Below, piece after piece: positions 1 to 11,571 of a stretch of 64,000 bases of DNA. Source of the DNA: Timema cristinae (Eukaryota; Arthropoda; Insecta; Phasmatodea; Timematidae); the NCBI GenBank assembly GCA_039000515.1, contig JBCFYV010000100.1, positions 50,434,587-50,498,586 on the forward strand, written 5' to 3'. The notes beneath the pieces are model-generated. The model had not been told where the DNA came from. It did no database searches and saw only the letters and a list, made by a program, of their open reading frames with translations. A program made the position numbers and the translations under genes. Position 1 is the stretch's first letter, and each line of letters opens with the position of its first letter.

Positions 1-182
1 AATTAGTGAGGTTGAATATAAAGGAAGTGAACCCGTATTTGCTTGGAGGTAAAGTGGAAAACCATTCAGGAAAAACCACCCCCAGTTCACCCGAGCTGGA
101 TTCAAATATCCATCTCCCAGTACTCAGCAGTCTAGTTCAACACTAAACTAGCGCGTTAACTCACTACTCCACCTAAGCGGTT
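1..182 (-). repeat. SINE A1 copy (partial)
   Basis: Contains GAAGTGAACCCGTATTTGC, the CACCCCCAGTTCACCCGA block and a worn tRNA-like head; the tail is cut by the window edge. Confidence 0.75.
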
Positions 183-273
183 TGCAAAATAGTGACCCAC
201 TAAAATAAATCGTGATCCATATTAGTTTGTTTTTTAACTAACCAAACTCTTTCGACGAAAAGTGTTAAATTAA

Positions 274-397
274 AAACCAGTTCGGAAAAATCACCCTCAA
301 TACACCCGACCGAGATTCGAACCTCGATCTCCCATCATCGACAGTCTATAGTCTAGCACGAGAGTAGCGCCTTAGACCATGCTGTCACTGAAACGGG
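274..397 (-). repeat. SINE A2 head fragment
   Basis: CACCCGACCGAGATTCGAAC (box B side) to GTAGCGCCTTAGACCATG and a worn CGAAGCGGG head. Confidence 0.75.
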
Positions 398-400
398 CCA

Positions 401-611
401 TTACGTACTATCTACGCTAATGGGTTAGGGATGAGGAAGGTTAAATTCAGAGAAAGTGTACCCGCACTAGCGTGGAAGCGGAGTAGGAAACCTCTTATTA
501 GGAAAAATCCGCCCTTGGGTACGTCCAACCGAGATTCGAACTCTGATCTCCCAATCATCAGCAGACCAGTCAACACAAAAGTGACGCCTTAAACCATTCA
601 GCCACTGAAGC
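401..611 (-). repeat. SINE A2 copy
   Basis: From the ACGCTAATGGGTTAGGGAT core to TTAAACCATTCAGCCACTGA; the tail is missing. Confidence 0.75.
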
Positions 612-1261
612 GTATAGTCCGTATACAAATAGTAAATATAGACCTCTCAGTTTGGATCCTCCGAAGTCGAACCAAAGCCTGCCTAGAATCGTCGTGGATA
701 TCTTTGACCACTAAACCATGGAGGGTCGGGGTGCTAAGCTCCTGTTAAACAATATATAAAAAATACACTCATTAAAAGCAAATGAAACGATACCCCTCCC
801 CCCTCCCCCCATCTAGAACACTTTTGAAGATGGTTTATGTCTTCAAGTCAAAAGGTCGAACCCATTCATTTGTCTGCTGTTTTAGGGGAAGGATAAGACA
901 ATGAACCACTCTTTGAGGACGTCCAGTACTTTGAGCCACCGAGGACATGGCTAGGACATGGTTTCTAACTGTGAAATTTTACCGAGGGGGGGGGGGGGGG
1001 GAACAACTAAATGTTTGATAAGATATTTTGTATGAAGGGTGTGGACTTCCGGTGAAACTAGTGAATGAATGGTTGCGATAGCGAGGAGCTATATATTTTT
1101 TTCGACAACTTCTTGTATACAGACCATAGGGGCATTTTTATCTTTTAAAATAATTGAGCTCTGTATATATATAATAAAATCATAAAGTATAGGAAACATA
1201 TCCTCAATATTATGTTTAATATTATGAATTAAGGAATATTTCTAGAATTAGTAATTGAGGG

Positions 1262-1450
1262 CATAAAGCCCGTCAGTCTCATACTCTCTTAATTCACCGG
1301 TTACACGAAGAGGTCGGTGTTCGAATCCTGGCCGTATTTACTCATTTGGGGTTTTGCTTATCGTACTGTTTCAGATAATCCCCTTCGCGCAAATGTTGAC
1401 ACACTTTCTCTAGGCTCTACCTTCCTCATCCTTATTTTATTGGTGTAAAT
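1262..1450 (+). repeat. SINE A2-like relic
   Basis: GTTCGAATCCTGGCCGTATT and CGCAAATGTTGACACACTTT blocks; very diverged. Confidence 0.5.
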
Positions 1451-1689
1451 AAACGGATAATTCTGACGTGAACGAAGCACGGAGGAAAAAAAAACACCTT
1501 CAAAATGCAATATTTAAAATAATGTTTTATGAAAAAAAAGTATGTGCTAATTTAGAATACCAATTATATATTTAGGAAGGTAAATTTATATTTTAAAAAC
1601 AAGTTGTGTGTACATGCTGGTATTCGAGGAGCAGCAGTGTTAGAGAGGTATTCTATCTACATACCAACCTCTAATTATCAGTGTTTGTG

Positions 1690-2330
1690 TGTGTTTACGG
1701 GTATGCGAGGATCAGACATGTCAGGAGGTATTCTCTATTCTCCCCGGTCACCATTGTCCCCAATTACTTAGCAACAATGTGCAGAAGTGTCAGGAGGTAT
1801 TCCCCCTGATTAATAACTAGTTAGTATTAATGTGTTTGTGTGTTCGCAGGCATGCGAAGAACAGAAGATTCAGGAGGTATTCCCCCTGATCAACAACTAG
1901 TTAGTATTAATGTGTGTGTGTGTGTGTGTTCGCAGGCATGCGAGGAACAGAAGATTCAAGAGGTATTCCCCCTGATCCAATAATAGTATTAGGGGGATAT
2001 AGATGTGTTGTGTGTTCACAGGCATGCGAGGAACAGAAGAGTCAGGAGGTATTCCCCTGATCAACAACTAGTTAGTATTAATGTGTTTGTGTGTTTCACA
2101 GGCATGCGAGGAACAGAAGAGTCAGGAGGTATTCCCCTGATCAACAACATAGATTAGTATTAAATGTGTTTGGTGTGTTGCAGCATGCGAGGAACAAAGT
2201 AGGTCAGGGAGGATCAGAGAAGAGTCAGGAGGTATTCTCCCTGTATTAATGGGTTTGTGTGTTCGCAGGCATGCGAGGAACAGAAGGTGTCAGGTATTCT
2301 CCCTGTATTAATGGGTTTGTGTGTTCGCAG
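1690..2330 (+). repeat. Tandem array of the exon 2 splice acceptor and exon edge
   Basis: Units of about 80-86 bp repeat the motif GTGTTTGTGTGTTCGCAG followed by GCATGCGAGGAACAGAAG and CAGGAGGTATT, then spacer DNA. That is the exon 2 acceptor plus a near copy of its first 35 bases, one GAG codon shorter. AG dinucleotides in this context end at 1849, 1935, 2021, 2101, 2183 and 2268, with the true one at 2330. More diverged copies at about 1605-1660, 1681-1735 and 1770-1805 show decay with distance from the exon. Confidence 0.93.
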
Positions 2331-2546
2331 GTGTGCGAGGAACAGAAGTGTCAAGAGGAGGTATTTTCTCTAGCCGCAAACTACTTGGACAGGTTCTTGA
2401 GTGTTCGTACCATAAAGAAAACACAACTCCAACTGTTGGGCTGCGCGTGCCTACTCCTGAGTTCGAAACTGCGTGAACCTCGACCCCTTTCCGCGCAACT
2501 ACTAGTCTTCTACACCGACAACAGTATCTCGACCAGGGACCTCTGG
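2331..2546 (+). CDS. CCND: Cyclin D, exon 2 (first half of cyclin box)
   Basis: D-type cyclins bind and activate CDK4/6 in the nucleus, driving Rb phosphorylation and G1/S entry. This exon encodes 72 residues beginning VCEEQKCQEEVFSLAANYLD and ending YTDNSISTRDLW, with the cyclin-box helices around LDRFLSVRTIKKTQLQLLG and a SSKLREPRPLSA stretch matching vertebrate CCND1/CCND2. It starts after a CAG acceptor (2328-2330) in phase 0 and ends before GTAGTA (2547) in phase 0. These are the junction positions I know for human CCND1 (EV|CEEQ and ELL|xxEL). Upstream is an array of copies of its own acceptor and first 35 bases. The preceding exon is outside the window. Identity is very secure; the paralogue cannot be decided and invertebrates usually have one cyclin D. 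Confidence 0.96.
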
Positions 2547-2713
2547 GTAGTAGACCTACCTTCATTCTGACATGTTTCATTTCAGGGGTGTACTAGGATG
2601 AGTTGGTTTTTTTAGAGATTCAAATTCTTTCTTTTTAAGTATAATTTAAAAACCTACACCACCTATGTTTTTAAATTTAGAAACTTTTTACTGAAGAAAG
2701 ATTTTAAAAAAAT

Positions 2714-2952
2714 GCCGCGTCTTACTACCCTTTCGGGCAATACGCCTATGTACTAATAACACAAATGTATTAGTGGTGAGGATGGTTCTATTAAGAGAAA
2801 GTGTACCAACATTTTTGTGGAGGCAGAGTGGAGAATCATTAAGGATTAAAAACAACCTCAATACACCTGACCTGGATCTGATCTCCCTGTCACCGGCAGT
2901 TTATCTAGTCTTGCGAGATTGACGCCCTAGACTATTCAACCACCGAAGCAGG
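2714..2952 (-). repeat. SINE A2 copy
   Basis: Tail GCCGCGTCTTACTACCCTTT to head ACCACCGAAGCAGG; 170 bp past exon 2. Confidence 0.85.
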
Positions 2953-3167
2953 TAGGGAGAGAATTAATACTTTAAAAAAATTATGGAATCGCCCGTTGGG
3001 GGGGAATTCCCGATTTCACCTTTTTTTAGACTAGAATTTTTAGAAGTAAATAAATTTAATTACGAGGTAAAAATATTTCCTATTCCCATTGTCAATTTTT
3101 TTTTAAATATGGGTTTGAAATATCGTGAAATAAAAACTGCTTGAGAAAAATGAAATTAGGGTCCACC

Positions 3168-3392
3168 ACCCTCTTCGGTGGCTGCATTGTCTAACGCGCT
3201 ACTCTCGCAGTAGACTTAAGACGACCAATGAATGGGAGATCGAGGTTTAAATCTCGGTCCGGTGGAATGAGGGTGGTTTTTCCAAGCGTACACTTTATAT
3301 ATAACTTTATATATATAACTTTCCAAATCCCTATAGGCATTGGCATAATTAGTATATGAGCATTTAACCCGAATGGGTAGTAAGACACGCTA
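3168..3392 (+). repeat. SINE A2 copy
   Basis: Head CTTCGGTGGCTGCATTGTCT, box B region GATCGAGGTTTAAATCTCGG, tail CCCGAATGGGTAGTAAGACA. Confidence 0.85.
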
Positions 3393-4404
3393 CAAAAAAA
3401 AATTAGAGGTCTCCCAGAAGCGGGGATCCTGCGCCAAAATGATCCATCTGACCGCCCCCCTCCTCCCCAAACACTTTTTTTCCTTTGGGCGGGTTGAAGT
3501 CGGTATCAATGAAATGTATACTGTAGTCATTTAATACTGTTTATATCTGGTAGGAATTTTAAGTACATGTGTGTGTATGTGTTGGTAATGTGGCGCCGCA
3601 TCTCTGACCTCGAGATATATAGAGCAACCCTCAGTGCTAGAACATGAGAAAAATACAGATAGAGCCATATTTTTGCAGGATTGCGAAAGAGATAAAAAAA
3701 GATACACGTGTTATCAACCTGTTTCCTGTTGTTCTTCTTTAGAGTTTTTAAAAAAATATATTTTCTAGTGATGACTTCTTTGACATGGAGTATATATTAT
3801 ACTAGCCTAGCCCCTTACCCCGTAAATAAATATTGTAAAGAATCCTGTAAAACAAATCTTCAAATCATCCATGTCAATACAAAACACAACACTTTTTTTT
3901 TTAAATACAGTCCTACCATCACTGTATAGCCGCCTCCTTCTTTTTATCCTCCCTCCTATTTTCATCTCATTCCTCTTTCCTCACCCCTATCCCACCCCGC
4001 CCCCTTCACCAACCCCACTTTCCCTTCAACTTTTTTTTTCCAACGACTATATAATATACTATCGATATTTTGATGAGGGATAAATTAAATTTTCAAAATT
4101 AAATATAGCCTATGTTACTCGTTGATAATTAGCTTTATATTGGTGAAAGAATTTTTAAAATAGGTTCAGTAGTTTTTAAGTATCCATTACAAACAAAAAA
4201 ACAAATCTTTCCTCTTTATAATATTAGTATAGACTACATTATAAGAGATGAAATTTATGCTTCTTTTTTATAAGAGAGGAAAATTTCCCGGTCAAATTTT
4301 AGATATTATGCAAAAACGTAAAGAGTGAGAAGGGAATGGAAAAGCGCCTGTGTCTATACAAAACAAAAAACACATTGAAAGTAGTGATGCAACATCTTTG
4401 ACCT

Positions 4405-4635
4405 GTTCTGATGTTTCACTGGTCTAACGCATCACTATCTAAATAGACAGATTGGTATGGCGGGGATATCGGGTTAGAATTCCGTTTGGGTGTACTAATA
4501 GGGTTTTAAAAATGTTTTTCCACTTCCTCCACGCAAATGTGGGTACATACTTTCTCTAAACTCAACACTATTCAATTAAAGATGCATGAGCTTAGTACAT
4601 AGGCTACCCAAACTGGTAGTGAGAGCATGGCGCTA
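4405..4635 (+). repeat. SINE A2 copy, diverged
   Basis: TTTCACTGGTCTAACGCATC head, CACGCAAATGTGGGTACATA core and a worn tail CCCAAACTGGTAGTGAGAGC. Confidence 0.7.
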
Positions 4636-4684
4636 TAAAATAAAAAATTAAACCATAGTTAAATTAGGGATTAGTTTAGTTTAC

Positions 4685-4792
4685 AGGATGAGCTTAATTT
4701 TCTTCACGTGGTGATATCAACGTTTGTTGAATATCTGTCTGAGGCTGTCCTGGAATTACTGTCCTATTTTTCGTTGCCCCTTCACCCCCACC
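4685..4792 (+). mobile_element. TTAA-element relic (family N)
   Basis: Contains AATTTTCTTCACGTGGTGAT, ATCAACGTTTGTTGAATATC and the GTCCTGGAATTACTG block, ending at a TTAA (4793-4796). It is a shortened copy of the element at 18526-19156. Confidence 0.6.
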
Positions 4793-5241
4793 TTAATTTA
4801 TACGATGTTGGCCTAGGCAACAGCACATGCCAAGGCGAAAAATGTATTATCTTTCACAATTAGCTTTACTGTCTTAAATGGTTGAAAGTCTAGGCGCCAA
4901 CTTATCACAATATATCCTTGTAGACCGAGATGATAGCTGAAGTCAAAGAGTTGATCCATAAACACCCCATCTCATCCCAATTAAACGGGATATTAGATAG
5001 GCCTATAAGATTAAGCTTAAACCAGAAATGCAGATTTTATTTTTTTGCATTCTTCACTTGACAACAGATAAAATGAGATTAGTTGGATAGTTTTTTATTT
5101 TAAAGTATATATATGTACATTTTATGGTTTAAAAAAAATATATAGTAAAACAATTTCACTGTCGATAAATTCCACTGTTTGTAAAGTATAATACAGTAAA
5201 CCGAAAGTTTGTCTACCACGGCACATGTTTCAAGCTTTATA

Positions 5242-5440
5242 GAGTAGGCCCATGGCTTCTTTAGTTCTGACTGACAGCTTTGAAAAGTTACAGACCAAAT
5301 TATGTATCCCTACGCCGAACCATATGATCTGCAAAAACATGTGTTTAGCAGCTGTCACTTTAGGCAGTCAAAATTTATGTATATACCTAAATGTTGATTG
5401 TGAGCTGTCAGTCAGCACTAAAGAAGCCATGGGTCTACTG
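5242..5440 (+). mobile_element. Mariner-like MITE, family M1
   Basis: TIRs GAGTAGGCCCATGGCTTCTT and its near reverse complement at the right end, flanked by TA (5240-5241 and 5441-5442). Internal sequence is shared with copies at 11351, 15231 and 39295. No ORF of its own. Confidence 0.85.
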
Positions 5441-5480
5441 TACTTACCCAAAGCTTTAAATTGAAACATGACATCTGGAC

Positions 5481-5551
5481 ACAAGAATCGAAACCAGGAC
5501 CTTCGGCTTAGTACGCCAATACTAACCACTGAACTATCAAGGGTTCCATAC
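5481..5551 (-). repeat. tRNA-like SINE head relic
   Basis: Minus strand TTGATAGTTCAGTGGTTAGT and GGTCCTGGTTTCGATTCTTG resemble tRNA boxes A and B, but the ends do not pair as an acceptor stem. A similar relic is at about 650-730. Confidence 0.45.
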
Positions 5552-5723
5552 CCAGGGTCATCCTTCACTCATATTTTAAGACAGAGTCTGTGATGGACGT
5601 GCGGAAATCGTCAGCTACACATGAGCAATCAGTTAAGATCATGAGTTATCAGATAACAGCCATATTCAACTCGGAAGGGCTTTATGCTGCTAATAGAATA
5701 ATTACAACTACGAATGCACAAAT

Positions 5724-5938
5724 CAACATGGTCTAAAGCGCTAAGATCGTGTTGAATTAGACTGCCGAAGACGAGTAGATCCCGGTCGGATTCATTGAGT
5801 TTATCCTAAATGGTATTCCACTCCATTCACGCAAATGTGGATGAATTTCCTCTAAATTAAGCCTCCTATTCCCTAATTCATAAGTATAATTAGTACCTAA
5901 GCGTATAACCCGAACGAGTGGTGCAAGTTAAGATGCAA
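5724..5938 (+). repeat. SINE A copy
   Basis: GTCTAAAGCGCTAAGATCGT head, CACGCAAATGTGGATGAATT core, tail TATAACCCGAACGAGTGGTG. Confidence 0.8.
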
Positions 5939-7440
5939 CCCGCTTTGCAAAATAACTTCGAAATCATCAATTAAGCAACGTCGTTAATCATTTAATTTAT
6001 AATTAGAGTTCATCGACGCTGAATTTTTTTTTCTACGCGTCGGAGAAAAAAAAATGTGATTGGTTTGAAGGGTGAAAAGGGGGAGGGGGTGCACACATCA
6101 ACTTAAATGTGCCTTGCACATATTTTTCAACACATCATTTCCTCTTCGGGTACTTTTTTTTTTTTGTTTCTCAAGATCAGCAGTTCTACGGAGTTCAAAT
6201 TCCAACCAAAACATCGTTTGTAACCACCGGCGGTACAATGTCACTTCAACAAAGTTAATAAAGTGTTATATTGTGTACAGACCTTATCTAGCAATAAAAA
6301 AAAAAGCCTGCTGCAGTCAACTTTTTTTGTTTTACTATTGTAATAAAAAAAAGATCATTAAACACAAAGTTGCTAATTTGCAATTATTTATACTCTTTGC
6401 ACTTTGTCCTTATAATTTAAGCCATCTAATGGCGCTTAGAAACGGGAGAAATAAAACAGTTTAAAAAGAGTGTTAAAATAAAAATTAACGAGTCTGTTTG
6501 ATGTTTGGCGGATCTATGCAAACTCAGTATGACTATATAGTTATTTTTAACTTTATTTCTGGTTCATTAGTCTGCTCGATAATTACTTAGAAGAGGGGAA
6601 GGGGGGGGAGCAATCTGAAGCCGGGTTCATAATGGCAATCCTTTTTTTTCCATAAATAAAAGCGTGAAATCATGAATGAACTTTTGTTAATTTGGAGCTT
6701 ATGTATATTATTAGAAGTGAAAATATTAGCTTTGAAAGACAAGTTTTGTTTTAATGCGCACCAAACTTCTTTTTTTATATATATATATATAATTTCCCTG
6801 ATGTCGCGGCTGGAGACCCCGTGAAAGTAGGCTGACCCGCCACGTGTTTCAAGTGTGCGGTTTGCATACCCACCTCCCCTGAGATGTCAAAACGGCTAGA
6901 ATATACGAGCTGAGATGTTGAAACCACAAAATGTCATAACAGTCACCTACTAACTTATTTATTGCAATTATTTGCTGCTAAACGCCAGACAGACCCAAGA
7001 CGTGTGGGAACGAAGAATTATACAATAAGTCACGTTTGGACGCACGGATAGTGGAGCGAACTATCGATTCATAAGAGAATCGAGATTGAACCGGGTCAGT
7101 TTGAGATGAAAATATTTTGTTTCCTCCCTGCAACGGTGGTAGTCTGCCTCCTTAAGTAGGTGAAGGGGCTAGGTAGGAGGGAAGCGGAACCTAGTCTATT
7201 GAATAAAACCATCAAATAGTGAGTTGAGGAACGAGTAGGATGGAAAAAATTTGCTAGCAAATACTAAATCTAAAGATCTTAGTTAACCCTAAAATGAAGG
7301 ACCACGAACATTTGTAGATCTTAGCCCTCAAATGAAAGCCAATAACAACAAAGAAAATATTTACTAAAATACACAAGTTTTTCACATAGTCTATCACCAA
7401 GTTTCTTAAAATATTGGTATGTATTTAGGGGCTGAAAAGA

Positions 7441-7596
7441 GACCACCTATATGATCTAGTGGTCAAAAGAGACCACCTATATGATCTAGTGGTCAAAAGA
7501 GACCACCTATATGATCTAGTGGTCAAAGAGACCACAGAGACCACCTATATGATCTAGTGGTCAAAAGAGACCACCTATATGATCTAGTGGTCAAAA
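7441..7596 (+). repeat. 30-bp tandem repeat with a hairpin in every unit
   Basis: Five copies of a 30-bp unit in which GACCAC and GTGGTC flank CTATATGATCTA, so each unit can fold into a six-base-pair hairpin. The fourth junction is disturbed by a 9-base partial copy. Copies are almost identical, so the array is young or homogenised. Confidence 0.9.
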
Positions 7597-8399
7597 GTAG
7601 TCAAAATAGTATCCAAGGACACGATTTCGATCCCCCCTTCCAAATTTTTCTGTGAAAGGATGGGTTTGAAAACTGGGTCTACTTTGCCTCACACGAGGAC
7701 AAAATGAAAAGATACTTTGAATGAAAAAAAAAAAAAAGTGGTGGTCCCGGTTGACCAAATTTCTAAAAAAAAAAAAAAAAAAAAAATCCTTAACCATGGA
7801 TGGTAAAAACTAGGCCCGACCGATGTACCCAATAAATTATTTTCTTATTTTTGTATGAATATATAAATTAGGAAGCTGGTCGGCCGGATAGCGCACTATG
7901 ATAATCGCCCTCATATCGCCGACGGGGTTATCACATCCTAATGTGTGGATGATATATGGTGGATATATGGTGGTGACTTCTTCGAGGGCCTTGACTTTAC
8001 TCTTTTATTATAATGAATGGCGTAAACTTGTTGGTATATCAGTGGTTTGAGAGGGGGGAAAGGGTGTAGCTAAAAAAAAAAGCATTAGAAAAGATGAATG
8101 AAGCTATTTTTATCAATGGATTTATTCAACTTGAACGTAGAAAGTGTCAAGGGGTAAAGTAACAAATGAGAACGACACTGGGAAAGTTGAAGGAAAAGGC
8201 ACATTTGGTCATCTAGAAGGCAGAAAACACTTTCGGAAAATGTTGACCCAAATCAACATAGGCCCGCCCCACGCATCCGTGGTCACCCAAAGCAGATTTT
8301 TTTACACACTTTTTTCAATTCACGGCACACTGAACAAGGCGATAAAAGTGTAAAGGCAGGCCATATATTTTTAAGGCGGAATTTTATCATTTAAAAATA

Positions 8400-8447
8400 T
8401 TTATATTGCGAGGATAGAGTCCTGGACCATGCGGCCACCAAAAGCGG
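8400..8447 (-). repeat. SINE A2 head fragment
   Basis: GGACCATGCGGCCACCAAAA is the inverted A2 head. Confidence 0.6.
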
Positions 8448-8462
8448 TTAAGTTTGATAGTT

Positions 8463-8607
8463 TATTATTATTATTATTATCTATACCGCTCTTACTACCC
8501 GTTCGGGTTATACGCACTTACGCTAATGTGTAATGGTAGGGTGATAGTGAGATGAAATGAAGGACCTACAGTTTGAACGTGGAATCCGAACCACGGTGGC
8601 GACCTGG
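8463..8607 (-). repeat. SINE-B copy, 5'-truncated, with target duplication
   Basis: Inverted tail and core (CTTACTACCCGTTCGGGTTA to CGAACCACGGTGGCGACCTG) preceded by (ATT)n. AGTTTGATAGTT flanks it on both sides (8451-8462 and 8608-8619). Confidence 0.9.
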
Positions 8608-9735
8608 AGTTTGATAGTTGATTCTAATCATTTTGTTATTGATCATTTCAAGAGATATTTTCCTCAATATTTTTTTTTTCTCATTTATTTATAATCTTCC
8701 CTCAAATTCTTGCGGCACATCGGTTGAAAACTTCTTGTCTAAGAAATTACCCCTCGCAATAAACTGGATTGCCGATTCAAGGGGAGGGTGGGATTCGAAT
8801 TCTGAATTAGCCTTTAGTGAGAAGAGTTTTTAAACGCTTTATCAAGCGCTTTCCTCTAAATTATACTTTTCTTGTTCCTATCACCTCAAGAGCGAATACT
8901 GTATACGATTTTCCCGGACAGGTAGTAAGACGTGTTGCACGTGAAAATGTAATTAAAAGAGTATTAAGGTTATGCAATGACGTGAAAACATGGTATAAAC
9001 TAATTTTATTTTTAAGTTTTGATCATTAAAATTTTAAATGCCTATTACAGAATGTCAAAAAGTGAAACTTTGTGTATTTGTGGAGTGAGAAATTATTTTC
9101 TGTAATTTAGAAATAATTTATTTGCTAAGTTAAAATATAAACAAAAAAAAGGCTAACAATAAGCATTGTTTTATTTTATAGCTTCATTCTGCCAGTTGTT
9201 TACACACACATTTATATCCCCCACCTATTCGAAATGAGACTCCACCGACGCATCTATTAGGTGCTAATTTTTAAAACCATTACAATAAGTTATTTAAAAA
9301 AATACTCTTTTGGTGATTAAATAATTTAAAATAGTGTTTCGTTCATCTTTTTTGAGATTTATAATACATTTAACGAGAAAAAATATCAACTACTATTTTA
9401 ACTCATGTGTATCCTAAACTGATAGTGTGATGATTTTCCGCTTTTCCATGAAAGCTAAATCAAATTATAAGGTCACGTGTTCGAGTCTCGTGTCTAGGTT
9501 GTACATTTTTTTTAGTTAAATGAACTAATATATAGGTTATAATTTAAGCGTTTAAATAACTAAAATAATGTGTTTGAAATTCATGTAACCTTTTTGTGAG
9601 TACTTTAACTAACAGAAAATAATATATTCAACTTTTTTTTTCTTTTTATATCTGGATATTTCGAATGCAATTTGTGAGTTCATAAAATTATCTACCTCAG
9701 CAACTAATCCTTTAAAATTTTGTTTTCAACGTCAT

Positions 9736-9736
<1 letters not shown>

Positions 9737-9781
<45 letters not shown>
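9737..9781 (+). repeat. (TA)n microsatellite
   Basis: An alternating TA run interrupted once by AAA. Confidence 0.9.
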
Positions 9782-9783
<2 letters not shown>

Positions 9784-10870
9784 TTAGAATCTGGATTTTA
9801 CTATATGGCCCACACGTGCATAATATTAAATTCGTCCTATGACGCAATAAAAAAAAAGGTTCACCCCAAATTAAACATAGTATAGAATTCTTCCCTTCTT
9901 CTCTTCTTCGTTACAGATATACATTTTTATGACGCTTTTACACTTCATATTGTGAGGTTTTATTATTTAGTGTTTTGTTTGCTGAAAATATTACTTGTAT
10001 GACACTTTGTATCGCCTAGTCTATTCACCACACCACCCATCAGGCGCCTCACAGGTGCTAGAAGGCAATTAAAAAAAACTCTCAAAAATAGCTGGGCGCT
10101 TCAAAAAAGATTTATACTTTTATGGAGCTCCCCGAGCCAAACAGTTCACTAGAAGTGTGGATAGTCAAAACAGTTCTCTTTACAGTCTGTCCAAAAGATA
10201 TAAAGTATAGTCCATCCATCGTAGGAGTGGTGATAACCGACAGCTATACCCCTGATTTTGGTAGGAAGAAGAGTTTAGAAAATCCAAACATTCCTTTGCT
10301 CTCAACATTGATAGCATTTACTATATTACTATTGTTATTTTATATGTATTGATAATATTTATAAAAAGTGATTAGCTGCAGATAACACTTGATGTATGAA
10401 CATATTAAAATTGTTTTAGTGACTTTAGTAACTAACAGATACTGTCCTTCCTATCAAAATAAGCATATAGGATATTGGTTGAAAGTCACCAATGTTAACC
10501 AGTATGTGGATACTCTATTATCGGCCCCCCCCCCCCCCAAAAAAAAAGTGTTAATACACACTTCTTATAATACTTCCATAAAGATTACTCTATAATGGCT
10601 TTTTCATAACTAAACGAGAGAATTTATTTATTATTTTTTTTGTTTCACGCTTGTGTCAACAAGAGAGGTCATGAAATAATTAATAAAAAGTATTATATTC
10701 ACACGTTTATCTTGCTATAGGCGGCCATAAATTATAAAATAAAGAATTATTATTTTATAACTTGGAGAAAGAACCATATAAAATATTAGATTCAAATTAA
10801 ACTGGTAAACACGTGCTCATGAACACAACGAATACGGTGTGTATGACGTCATCGACCGCTATAATTTATT

Positions 10871-11099
10871 CCGGTCACGTGGTCTTAACTCTCGTGTCGG
10901 ACTAGGCTGCCGAAGACGGGGTTCGATCCCGGTCTGGTACACTGAGAGTGGTTTTTCCTAAATGGTTTTCCACTCATTCCACGCAAATGCGTGTGAATTT
11001 CTTCTAAATTAAGCCTTCCTAACTCATTAGTGTAATTAATACATAGACGTGTAACCCGAACGAGTAATAAAATGTGATGCTAACAAATAATAATAATAC
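10871..11099 (+). repeat. SINE A copy with (TAA)n end
   Basis: Box B region GGGGTTCGATCCCGGTCTGG, core CACGCAAATGCGTGTGAATT, tail GTAACCCGAACGAGTAATAA and an AATAATAATA end. Confidence 0.85.
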
Positions 11100-11350
11100 A
11101 ATTGATTAATAAGCAAAGTCTGATAAACAAATTGACGGAGATTTCGAATTTATATTATGAACTTTTACAATCTTTTATTTCCCTCTATCACGGCTTTATT
11201 TAGCTAAAGTTTTGTTAATTATTTAAAACAACCTTTAGGTTAGTACTATATGAGACAAGAAATTTGTGTCTTTTTTTAAATGACAATTTGGGTACGTGAT
11301 TGTCAAAAGTTAGAGAAACATATAGCAGAGGGTACATGGTACATTACTTA

Positions 11351-11571
11351 CAGTAGCATCATGACTTCTTTGGTGCTGACAGCTTAAGCTGACGGCTTTA
11401 AAAAGTTACCAGATCAAATTACGTATCCCTACACCGAACCATATGATCTGCAAAAACATGTGTTTAGCAGTTGTCACTTCTGACAGTCAAAATTTAGAAT
11501 ATACCAAAATGTTGACAGTTAGCTGTCGGATGTGAGCTGTCAGTCAGCACCAAAGAAGCATGGGGCTACTG
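11351..11571 (+). mobile_element. Mariner-like MITE, family M1
   Basis: TIR CAGTAGCATCATGACTTCTT at the left with a matching inverted end CATGGGGCTACTG, and TA on both sides. It shares the GCAAAAACATGTGTTTAGCA core with other copies. Confidence 0.85.

Larger units (their letters stand above)
1..2330 (+). other. Cyclin D intron 1 (3' part)
   Basis: No coding exon is recognised upstream of 2331. The stretch holds diverged SINE copies (1-182, 274-397, 401-611, 1262-1450), a 16-base G run (986-1001), a tRNA-like relic near 650-730 and the acceptor-copy tandem array. Cyclin D exon 1 must lie upstream of the window. Confidence 0.75.

Noticed and set aside
2308..2580. 90-residue minus-strand ORF over exon 2
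   Set aside because: Antisense shadow of conserved cyclin D coding sequence.
6072..6464. 130-residue ORF in intron 2
   Set aside because: AT-rich Lys/Phe/Asn-laden product over A and T runs with no domain or splice signals.
7441..7596. CRISPR-like direct repeats
   Set aside because: The units are contiguous with no unique spacers and the DNA is eukaryotic.
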